From: Shewanella woodyi ATCC 51908
GTDB taxonomy: Bacteria; Pseudomonadota; Gammaproteobacteria; Enterobacterales; Shewanellaceae
Direction of reading: 5' to 3'
Assembly (NCBI RefSeq): GCF_000019525.1
Contig: NC_010506.1
Location: 2,418,001-2,482,000, forward strand
DNA length: 64,000 nt
In this document: in pieces, positions 55,086-62,934 of the stretch
How positions within the stretch are numbered: position 1 is the first letter of the stretch
Layout: each line of letters opens with the position of its first letter
Program-made: the position numbers and the translations under genes
The notes under the pieces: model-generated
What the model saw: the letters and a program-made list of their open reading frames with translations, nothing else
What the model was told of the DNA's origin: nothing
The model's database searches: none

Positions 55086-58000
55086 ATGAAACTTTTGAAC
55101 TTCACACCCCAAAGTGGCCAGCATTGTGAAACAACAACGATTCGAAATATGTTGGCTCATGAAGGTGCGCACCTCTCTGAAGCTATGTTATTTGGATTAG
55201 GAGAGGGGCTAGACTTTCAGCATTGGGTCTCTCAACAGCCAACGGCTATTCCTCCTATACTTTCGGGAAGAGTTGAGCCCGGCCGAATTACTCATAACCT
55301 TTCCAAACACTTAGAGCTAGATTTTAATGAGACAGTCACAGAGTCTCCTTCGGTTGCACTTAAACATATTGAGTCAATATTAAATGATGGGCAAGTACCT
55401 GGATTAAAAGTAGATATCTATTACTTAGATTACTTTACATCTAACCGTCATTTTGCTGCCCACTACTTGTCGTTATATGGTCTCGAAAAAGAGCGTGCTT
55501 ATGTTGTCGATACGTGCCAGCAAGGAGGGGCAAATCAGTTACCAATAGAGTCACTATCTCATGCTAGAGACTCCCAGAAAGGGTTTATGCCTTCTCGAAA
55601 TCTATCCATACATTTAGCCTCACTATCTGACTTATCTCTTCAATTTAGCGAAGGAGTGATCTCCTCTCAAACTACCCAAGTGTTAACTCAAGCGATTAAG
55701 AATGTGGCGACTAACCTCTTACAAGAAAGGGGGCCGCTGTGTGGTATTCAAGGCTTACATACAACAGCGAAAGAGATATCGAACTGGCATCAACATTTCG
55801 ATAACCCTCAAGAATCAGTCGCTTCGGTAGGTAACTTTCTTAGATTTGCAGGCACTGGTGGTGCGAATTTCCGTCTGATATATAAAGCATTTTTATCTGA
55901 GTGCATAGACTATTTAGACTGTAGCATCATTAAGAACTCTGACTCAATATTTGAATTGATCGTCGCTCAGTGGGATTCAACAATTGATCATCTCTTGGCA
56001 TTTTCAAATAGTGGAATAGAAGCTGATTTAATGAAAGCCAGTCAAAGTTTCTATGAGGTGGCCAATTTAGAGCATGAAGCAATGTTACAGCTCATAAATG
56101 TTGAAAATACACCAACTAGGGTCGCGGTATCACCCATCAAGGATGAGAAAACAATTTGTAGAATGTGCCATGGTGGATGCGGTGCAATTGTTACCATGGA
56201 AAATGGTATACCCAAAGCAATCCGAGGGGACTCATCCAACCCTATCAGTGAAGGGTATTTTTGTGCCAAAGGAAAAGCATCAATTGAGCTAGTTAACCAC
56301 CCAGATAGATTAATGTTTCCACAGAAAAGAGTGGTTAAAAATGGTCTTGTGACTTTTGAAAGAATATCTTGGGAGGAAGCGCTAGATGAGATTGCGACGA
56401 AAGTATCGCAAGTGAAAGCTCAATCTGGTTCAAAAGCCATTTCATTTGCTCAAGGGACAGATAGAAATTATCAGGAGTGGGTATTTAGGCTGGCTAACGC
56501 AATAGGCACGCCTAATGTCGTTGGTCCTGCTCATGTCTGCTTCTATCCAAGGGTTATGTCGTCTATTTTAACTTTTGGTGGCTTCACATTTTCTGACTAT
56601 GACGGCCAGCCCAATACTGTTCTTGTATGGGGGAGTAATAAATTACAAACCCACTCTGATGGTGTCATCGGTATTAAACTTGCGAAAGCGATGAAGCAGG
56701 GGGCGCAGCTTATTGTTGTTGACCCTTATGAAACCATTGCGGCTAAACAAGCAGAGATCTGGCTGCAGATTAAACCCGGTACCGATGGGGCTTTGGCGTT
56801 AGCCATGATGAAGCTTATTATCGAAGAGAGATGGTTTGATGATGAGTTTGTGAGTGACTATACCCTTGGTTTTGAAGAGCTCGCTGACAAACTTGCAAAT
56901 CACGATATTAATGAATTAGCGGAAGAAACAGGACTGTTAGTCGCTGATATCTACAGGGCAACACGACTTTACTCCTCCTCTCTTAGGGCGACGATTGAAA
57001 CGGGCACAGGTGTTTCTCAGAACAGCAATTCATTCGATACGCTTCGCTCTATCTATATGCTGTCTGCACTATGTGGCTTCCTTGATAAAGAGGGAGGGGA
57101 TGTGATCTGGGAGCCTATGGATGTTGATGGTCGTCGCTCATTTCCTAGGGCGGATCTATTACCTGAAGAAAATGCTGGGGATCGATTAGGGAGCGATCAA
57201 CATCGTATTTTAGCTATGAGCGGCTGGGCAACTGCGGATGCATTGTGGCGCTCTATCTTGACTGCTGAACCCTATAAGACAGAGTGTTTAATCGTATTTG
57301 GAAGTAATTTATTAACTTCTTATGCAAATCAGAAAGATGTTCACAAAGCATTAGAGGAGCTTGGTTTCCTTGTTGTATGTGACATGTTTATGACACCGAC
57401 AGCGCAAATGGCTGACATTATTTTACCCGTTTCCAGTTGGTTAGAGAGAGATCAAGTTGTTGAGTTTAATGCTTATATCGCACCTCGAAGAAAATTGGCA
57501 CAAGTTGCTGAATGCAAGTCTGATGAGGAGATTATTTTAGCCTTAGCTGAGCGACTGGAAGTGTCTGAGCATTTTTGGCCAACACTTGGGCAGGCATTGG
57601 ATCATAAACTCGCTAATTTATCTCTTGATTGGGCCTCTTTTTCAGATAAAGGGGTGATGCTCAATAGCAAAAAGTATCGCAAATATGAGCAGGGAGGCTT
57701 CGCGACAAAAAGTGGCAAAGTTAATCTATTCCATCATGGTTTGAAACAGATGGGATACTCAGCTCTTCCCGAGTACCAACAAGTCGATGTCACTCCTCAA
57801 ATGGTCAATGCATACCCCTATATTCTGACCAGCGCCCATTCTCGGTACTTCTATAACAGTGAATATCATCAACTTCAGAGCTTGGCCAAACATCAAGAGC
57901 ACGCGTTAATTTCGATGCATGTGGATGCTGCAAAAGCGGAAGGTCTCTTTCAAGGAGACACGGTAAAGGTGTATACCCCAGAAAACTTAGATGGGGTCAT

Positions 58001-58253
58001 ATTCAGTGTAAACCTAACTAAAAAGGTGGCAAAGAATGTTGTCTATGTTGATGCGTGTTGGTGGTACCCGAATCAGACCTCAATTGAGCAAGCATTATGT
58101 TCATCTGTCAACGCTCTGACTCATGGTGGAGCGGTAAACGGACAGATGGGAAGCAATAATCTACGTGGTTTTAGAGTGGCATTGAGTAAGGTTGAGCAGA
58201 CATTGCCTCAATCGGAGCTCAATGGTTCTTTAGCATCGGTGAACACACTATGA
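55086..58253 (+). CDS. BtrH-like domain fused to a molybdopterin oxidoreductase
   Basis: 1055 residues. Residues 1-340 are a BtrH-like acyltransferase (SGQHCETTT with Cys14; FAAHYLSLYG with His126; AYVVDTCQ with Asp142; DUF4872 box GTGGANFRLIYKAFL). Residues 355-1040 are a molybdopterin enzyme of the DMSO reductase family: the 4Fe-4S binding ICRMCHGGCGAIV plus a distal Cys (YFCAKGK; Cys 358, 361, 365, 393), a probable Mo-ligand Cys485 in GPAHVCFYPR, and a C-terminal molydopterin dinucleotide-binding part. No subunit of a membrane complex lies nearby; the 4Fe-4S ferredoxin at 61127 may be its electron partner. The substrate is unknown. Confidence 0.9.
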   Translation: MKLLNFTPQSGQHCETTTIRNMLAHEGAHLSEAMLFGLGEGLDFQHWVSQQPTAIPPILSGRVEPGRITHNLSKHLELDFNETVTESPSVALKHIESILNDGQVPGLKVDIYYLDYFTSNRHFAAHYLSLYGLEKERAYVVDTCQQGGANQLPIESLSHARDSQKGFMPSRNLSIHLASLSDLSLQFSEGVISSQTTQVLTQAIKNVATNLLQERGPLCGIQGLHTTAKEISNWHQHFDNPQESVASVGNFLRFAGTGGANFRLIYKAFLSECIDYLDCSIIKNSDSIFELIVAQWDSTIDHLLAFSNSGIEADLMKASQSFYEVANLEHEAMLQLINVENTPTRVAVSPIKDEKTICRMCHGGCGAIVTMENGIPKAIRGDSSNPISEGYFCAKGKASIELVNHPDRLMFPQKRVVKNGLVTFERISWEEALDEIATKVSQVKAQSGSKAISFAQGTDRNYQEWVFRLANAIGTPNVVGPAHVCFYPRVMSSILTFGGFTFSDYDGQPNTVLVWGSNKLQTHSDGVIGIKLAKAMKQGAQLIVVDPYETIAAKQAEIWLQIKPGTDGALALAMMKLIIEERWFDDEFVSDYTLGFEELADKLANHDINELAEETGLLVADIYRATRLYSSSLRATIETGTGVSQNSNSFDTLRSIYMLSALCGFLDKEGGDVIWEPMDVDGRRSFPRADLLPEENAGDRLGSDQHRILAMSGWATADALWRSILTAEPYKTECLIVFGSNLLTSYANQKDVHKALEELGFLVVCDMFMTPTAQMADIILPVSSWLERDQVVEFNAYIAPRRKLAQVAECKSDEEIILALAERLEVSEHFWPTLGQALDHKLANLSLDWASFSDKGVMLNSKKYRKYEQGGFATKSGKVNLFHHGLKQMGYSALPEYQQVDVTPQMVNAYPYILTSAHSRYFYNSEYHQLQSLAKHQEHALISMHVDAAKAEGLFQGDTVKVYTPENLDGVIFSVNLTKKVAKNVVYVDACWWYPNQTSIEQALCSSVNALTHGGAVNGQMGSNNLRGFRVALSKVEQTLPQSELNGSLASVNTL

Positions 58254-58960
58254 CGCAATTGATGAGCAATGAATCGAGAGTCCCTGAGACAGACAATGGA
58301 CAGCAGGGGGAGTATATCGCTGAGCAGTATAACTTGATGCAAAGAGATATTCGTGATCATGGATGGTTAAACGACAAGGTGGAGTTACTTATCAATGAAG
58401 GTGTTGTGAGTGGTGAGATATTAGAGGTCGGGATGGGACCTGGCTACTTAGGGCTTGAATGGCTAAAGATGGTGGGTAGAAAAGGGCACGTAACGGGCTT
58501 AGATATTGCTGCTGATATGGTCAACGTAGCACGACGAAATAGCGTTGAATATGGCCTTGAAGCAAGCACCACATATCAGGTGGGTGATGCATTGAAAATG
58601 CCGTTTGAGGACGAGAGTTTTAACCATGTTATTAGCTATGGATCACTGCATGAATGGAATATGCCCATGGAAGTGTTTAAAGAGATAGATAGAGTCATTC
58701 GACCTGGAGGACGTTACTGCGTCATTGATCTAAGGCGCGATCTTGACAGGCAGGAGATCTCTTTTATGCGCATGAATATTGCGACTGATATGCGAAAGGG
58801 GTTTATGAGTTCCGTTAAGGCTTCATATACCCGTGATGAGCTCATTAAGATGCTTTCTGGTTCGGTACTCGAAGGCGCGAAAATTCAAAACGTGCCTTTG
58901 GCTTTATGTGTGTCAGGCCAAAAGAGTCACAGTAAAAATTCAAGTAAGAACAAGCTGTAA
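58250..58960 (+). CDS. Class I SAM-dependent methyltransferase
   Basis: 236 residues. Motif I is ILEVGMGPGYLGLEWL (about residue 63), VTGLDIAADMVN, and GSLHEWNMPME around residue 135. It is a sister of the methyltransferase at 42110 (SLHMWRNP). Starts inside the fused oxidoreductase gene by an ATGA overlap, so it is translationally coupled. The substrate is unknown. Confidence 0.86.
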   Translation: MTQLMSNESRVPETDNGQQGEYIAEQYNLMQRDIRDHGWLNDKVELLINEGVVSGEILEVGMGPGYLGLEWLKMVGRKGHVTGLDIAADMVNVARRNSVEYGLEASTTYQVGDALKMPFEDESFNHVISYGSLHEWNMPMEVFKEIDRVIRPGGRYCVIDLRRDLDRQEISFMRMNIATDMRKGFMSSVKASYTRDELIKMLSGSVLEGAKIQNVPLALCVSGQKSHSKNSSKNKL

Positions 58961-58986
58961 CGGTAAGTTAACGAGGGGACGGTGTG

Positions 58987-59727
58987 ATGCTTAATTCAAC
59001 TTTGGGTGCCGATAATGGGGATATACCTTGTAAGTCACAGTGCCCTTTAGACACCAATTTGTATATAGGAACCATTGGTCAATCAGTTGAATTACCTTTC
59101 CTTGGTGGCTACATATTTGAAGATGCATGGCTGCAGATTGTCAATAAAATGAAATTGTTAAAGCAGACTGATGTCATTGGATATCTCACAGAGTTCTGCG
59201 GCAATGACGCCCTACCTAAGTGTGATTTTTCGGTAATAAATGGGATTAACCATATTGCTTTTTATCTTGGGGATTATGACACCAATGAACAAGTTCTGCA
59301 GTGGTACTCCTTTTTGCAAAATAAAGCTAAGTGTGGGGAGGAGATCACATCAGTCCTTATGGGGCCCTCATATATCTCTCCTAAACAATATGGAACCCAA
59401 GGGTGGTGGTACTCCTTGGTCTTTAAGGATGATTTTGTTATCGAGCTATTCTGTTGCCATCGCTTTGGCCAATGGCGTGATAAGAGTTCAAAGGAGAGGG
59501 TTGATTTGATGTCTCACTTAGCCTTTGAAGTTACTCAAATGGAAGCGGTCAAACCACTTATTGAAGGTTTAGAGCGCATTGAGAATCATCTTCAAGTCAT
59601 CGCGTATACCGAGCAAGATGAGATGGGTCATACCTATGGGCATGTTAGGAATAATCAAAGCAATAGAGTTATTGAGTTGGTTCATCAACTACCAATAGAA
59701 GATGGAGGACAGGGTGAGACAGTTTAA
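58987..59727 (+). CDS. Vicinal-oxygen-chelate (VOC)-like protein
   Basis: 246 residues from the ATG at 58987, with GAGGGG 8 bases upstream. The pattern of two betaalphabetabetabeta halves is suggested by GINHIAFYLGDYD and MSHLAFEVTQMEA, each with a His, and NRVIELVHQ with a Glu, the usual metal ligands of the glyoxalase/VOC fold. The first 75 residues are unassigned. It may be an isomerase, dioxygenase or resistance protein. Assignment by motif only. Confidence 0.55.
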   Translation: MLNSTLGADNGDIPCKSQCPLDTNLYIGTIGQSVELPFLGGYIFEDAWLQIVNKMKLLKQTDVIGYLTEFCGNDALPKCDFSVINGINHIAFYLGDYDTNEQVLQWYSFLQNKAKCGEEITSVLMGPSYISPKQYGTQGWWYSLVFKDDFVIELFCCHRFGQWRDKSSKERVDLMSHLAFEVTQMEAVKPLIEGLERIENHLQVIAYTEQDEMGHTYGHVRNNQSNRVIELVHQLPIEDGGQGETV

Positions 59728-59775
59728 CTACGTGATGTTTTTTTTCATTTTTCGAAAGCTTGAAGGCAATTACCT

Positions 59776-61134
59776 ATGAGTGACCAAGTTGGTATAACGA
59801 TCAATAAGCTCTCTGCAGTATTAAAACGTCGAATTGAGATTTCGAATGATGTAATGAGCACGCTCAGTTTAAGTCGTGATGAGTTCAAGTTGTGGCAGGA
59901 ACTGGCGCTGTTGAATAACGTCAAACATGCATGTTTGCACTCGCCTTTTTATCAAAACCATATTCCCAAGCAACTGGCTCAAGAGTTTATAAATGGTGAT
60001 TTGACCCGTTTTTCTAAACTGCCATTTACTACCCGGGATGATTTGATGAATCAATATCCATTAGGGCTATTATCAGTGCCAAAGGAGCAAGTAGTTCGCT
60101 TTAATGAGAGCTCTGGTACATCTAATGGCAAACCCATATCAGCATATTTTACCCAAAAAGATTGGCTTACTAATAACAATACTGTGGCCCACTTTCTCTC
60201 TTCGGTTCTGACTTCTAAAGACTGTGTGGCGCTTGCTGTTCCCTACGAACTAGCAGGTATTGGGCAAGATTTAGATCGTTCAATAGAGTTATTAAATTGC
60301 TCTGTTGTTGCACTGGGAGCATTAACGAAGTTTTGCCCGCCTGAGCGGATGGTCAATATATTAAAAACTGCTGGGGTTACAACACTTATCTGTTCAGGAA
60401 CGCGAGCTCTCTATTTAGCTGATGTTGCCAAGGAGCAAGGGATATGTCCCAAGTCTGAGTTAAAGGTAGACAAAATACTGTTTGCTGGTGAAGGGGCATC
60501 AAAAGCGAAGCGTCGATTGTTAGAGGAAACATGGGGGGCAAAAGTGTATGCCATGTATGGCATGACGGAAACAAATACTTTGGCCATGTTCTGTACTGAA
60601 AACAGACTTCACTTGATTGAAAACCGTAACTATTTCGAAGTAATTAATCCGACAACTGGCTCTTTGCAGGAACGAGGTGAAAAAGGGGAGTTAGTGGTGA
60701 CATCACTCAGTTCAGAAGCGATGCCACTAATACGTTATCGGACAGGAGATTTTTGTACGATTGATGACTTGCCATGCCGATGTGGTAGCCCATTTAGAGT
60801 GTTAAATCATATGGGGCGTACAACTGATTTGATTATGGTTGGTAGTAAGCCTATCAGTCAGTTGCAATTAGAAGATGCAATCATGATGCATCTGCCTTCG
60901 TCACCATACTATTTCAGCTTTAAAGCAAAGAGTGACAAATTGTTGATAGGGCTAACTTCCAACAACATTCTGGATACTGTTCATAGCAATATCGCGCATG
61001 AGATTCTTCGACGATTCGAGGTCTCTGTTGAGTTTACATCGATAGCAAAAGAGAAGTTTGTACACGCTTTAAGAACTGCCGCAAAACCAACGATGAATAA
61101 CTTTTTGTTAGATGATGAAGATGCCAATGAGTGA
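59776..61134 (+). CDS. Phenylacetate-CoA ligase-like adenylate-forming enzyme 2
   Basis: 452 residues, paralog of the minus-strand PaaK-like enzyme. Motifs: RFNESSGTSNGKPI, YAMYGMTETNTLAMFC, LIRYRTGDFCTIDDLPCRCGSPFR. It should activate an aryl or small carboxylic acid. The C-terminus (AAKPTMNNFLLDDED) differs from the usual PaaK tail. It overlaps the ferredoxin gene by 8 bases. Confidence 0.88.
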   Translation: MSDQVGITINKLSAVLKRRIEISNDVMSTLSLSRDEFKLWQELALLNNVKHACLHSPFYQNHIPKQLAQEFINGDLTRFSKLPFTTRDDLMNQYPLGLLSVPKEQVVRFNESSGTSNGKPISAYFTQKDWLTNNNTVAHFLSSVLTSKDCVALAVPYELAGIGQDLDRSIELLNCSVVALGALTKFCPPERMVNILKTAGVTTLICSGTRALYLADVAKEQGICPKSELKVDKILFAGEGASKAKRRLLEETWGAKVYAMYGMTETNTLAMFCTENRLHLIENRNYFEVINPTTGSLQERGEKGELVVTSLSSEAMPLIRYRTGDFCTIDDLPCRCGSPFRVLNHMGRTTDLIMVGSKPISQLQLEDAIMMHLPSSPYYFSFKAKSDKLLIGLTSNNILDTVHSNIAHEILRRFEVSVEFTSIAKEKFVHALRTAAKPTMNNFLLDDEDANE

Positions 61135-61372
61135 TGATGATTTTGAAATATATCCAGAAAATGTACCTGGCAAATACTTCGTTAAGAACCTATGTATCGA
61201 TTGCCAATTATGTGCGGATATTGCTCCGAAGAACTTTGCCTGTAACGAAGATGAAGAGTACCACTATGTAATAAAGCAACCAGAAAATGCTGAAGAAGAA
61301 GCTCAAGTTATTGAAGCACTTGAGTATTGCCCAACAGAAAGTATAGATATTTTTAACGATGAGATTGAATAA
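61127..61372 (+). CDS. Single-cluster [4Fe-4S] ferredoxin
   Basis: 81 residues from the ATG at 61127, overlapping the ligase end by ATGAGTGA; other ATGs at 61112-61121 are possible. The Cys pattern is NLCIDCQLCADIAPKNF (CxxCxxC) with the fourth Cys in EYCPTES, typical of monomeric 4Fe-4S ferredoxins. It is strongly acidic. It could donate electrons to the molybdopterin domain, or to the radical SAM proteins of the island. A ferredoxin between a ligase and an oxygenase gene supports a dedicated redox chain. Confidence 0.88.
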   Translation: MSDDDFEIYPENVPGKYFVKNLCIDCQLCADIAPKNFACNEDEEYHYVIKQPENAEEEAQVIEALEYCPTESIDIFNDEIE

Positions 61373-61401
61373 TTCCATTAGTTAAAATGAGTAGGAGTAT
61401 C

Positions 61402-62934
61402 ATGGAAACTAGATCCCAAACATCAGACAATGGTGATATCACTGACACTGGAAAGTCTGCCTGCCCAGTTGAAAATTCAACTGCGGAATTAACTCATAAC
61501 TCTGAAAAAGAGCTTCGAAATGCTCTGGGAAAAATAGCGGAAAGCTATGATGAACTTCATAATATATCTGTTATTCAACAAGCAAAAAATTACTATCAAC
61601 TGCCTTTAGGGTCTTACAACTCAACAATTAAAGCTATTTTTCAATCCGCAGAGGTCGCACTTCAGAATCTGATAAGACTAACTAGATTAGCAAGCTGTAA
61701 GATAGCTCAAGATGATATAAATAGCGCGATGAAGTATGTGAAATGGAGCCGAGGCTTTCATCAGTTACTTGAGAGTTTAGGTTCTGCAGCATTTAATATT
61801 CAAACCTACTTTCCCGCTCAATGTGTGCAACGTACTGCTAGGTTCAGTATTAAGGATTCTCCCACACTCAAGGAGTATGTGTTTGTTGTCTCTGAATTTG
61901 AATCAATATTTGAGGCCAAGTTCCTATCAAAAACAGAAAAAAATAACCTTCTAAATACTATTGGTTTAACTAGCCATGAAGATGTTGTTTACTCCATTGT
62001 GCACAGTTTACGCATCTTGGTTCATGATGCTGTGAAGTGGGAGTCGGATTTAACTGACGTCATGGTTGAGCCAGGTTTACCTCCCTATAATGAGCTAGTT
62101 GCCACAGAGCTTCTAAAAACAGCTATCGATACCGCGAATTTAGAAGCGGAAACCTACTATCCAATGTTTGTTGCACTCCATCAAATTCCTGAAATTCTTA
62201 GTGCTGAAGTCAATGATCATACAGAGAGAGCGATACTGTATGTAAGATCTGAAGAGCTCTCGTTGGCTCAAGAGCAGCTATCAATGAGTGTCAAATTGAT
62301 GGAGCCTCTCGTTAAAGCACAAACCGTTATGGTTGATTGCTTAGCAACGGGTGAATATCACTATTTACGAGAAAACTTAGGACCGGCTAGTGGAATGCAC
62401 TCACTGGCTATTCGGCAACATATGTTCAGGGATCTATTTTGTAGCTTTTGGAAAGAGCTTGAGCTGTGGATCACAAAAGGCGGAGGTTCTTTAGAGAGTA
62501 AGTTGAATGAGATATGTCTAGCTCGCCACAGTGACAGTAGCAATGGTGAAAGTTATGCACTAATCAATACCGCTATTCAATTACATCAATCATTTCAAAA
62601 ATGGCGACATGAGCACTTGAATATGCCAAGAAATTGCCTGGGTAGCGGGGGAACCAAATCTATGATTGGTATCCCTGACGGGCTTGATATGGTGAAGAAA
62701 ATGCGAGATGCATCGAATACATTCCCTTCATTGAAGCTGTTTTATGAAGCGATGAATTTAAAGCTTACCAGTCAGGAGCAAGATGCTCTATTAACGGCAC
62801 ATCACCTTGCTGATATGTCACTTGATAGTCAGTTAATTGAACTAACTGGACATGTTACTCGTGAAGTGTTTCCTGAAGTTCAGAAAAAAGATGTCTGTCC
62901 ATTCAGGTCTAGCCACCCTGTGAGAAAACCATGA
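61402..62934 (+). CDS. Tryptophan 2,3-dioxygenase superfamily heme protein (divergent, internally duplicated-looking)
   Basis: 510 residues from the ATG at 61402 (AGGAG site; an ATG at 61387 is less likely). The C-terminal part shows the TDO pattern: RENLGPASGMHSLAIR (compare LxPxSGFQSxxFR), FQKWRHEHLNM with the proximal heme His (about residue 405) and LGSGGTKSMIGIPDG (compare GxKxGTGGSxG). The N-terminal 230 residues look like a second, degenerate copy of the helical core. TDO-superfamily members in natural-product pathways include PrnB, MarE and the LmbB2/SfmD hydroxylases. The substrate is probably an aromatic amino acid or a derivative. No standard annotation would catch it easily. Confidence 0.7.
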   Translation: METRSQTSDNGDITDTGKSACPVENSTAELTHNSEKELRNALGKIAESYDELHNISVIQQAKNYYQLPLGSYNSTIKAIFQSAEVALQNLIRLTRLASCKIAQDDINSAMKYVKWSRGFHQLLESLGSAAFNIQTYFPAQCVQRTARFSIKDSPTLKEYVFVVSEFESIFEAKFLSKTEKNNLLNTIGLTSHEDVVYSIVHSLRILVHDAVKWESDLTDVMVEPGLPPYNELVATELLKTAIDTANLEAETYYPMFVALHQIPEILSAEVNDHTERAILYVRSEELSLAQEQLSMSVKLMEPLVKAQTVMVDCLATGEYHYLRENLGPASGMHSLAIRQHMFRDLFCSFWKELELWITKGGGSLESKLNEICLARHSDSSNGESYALINTAIQLHQSFQKWRHEHLNMPRNCLGSGGTKSMIGIPDGLDMVKKMRDASNTFPSLKLFYEAMNLKLTSQEQDALLTAHHLADMSLDSQLIELTGHVTREVFPEVQKKDVCPFRSSHPVRKP

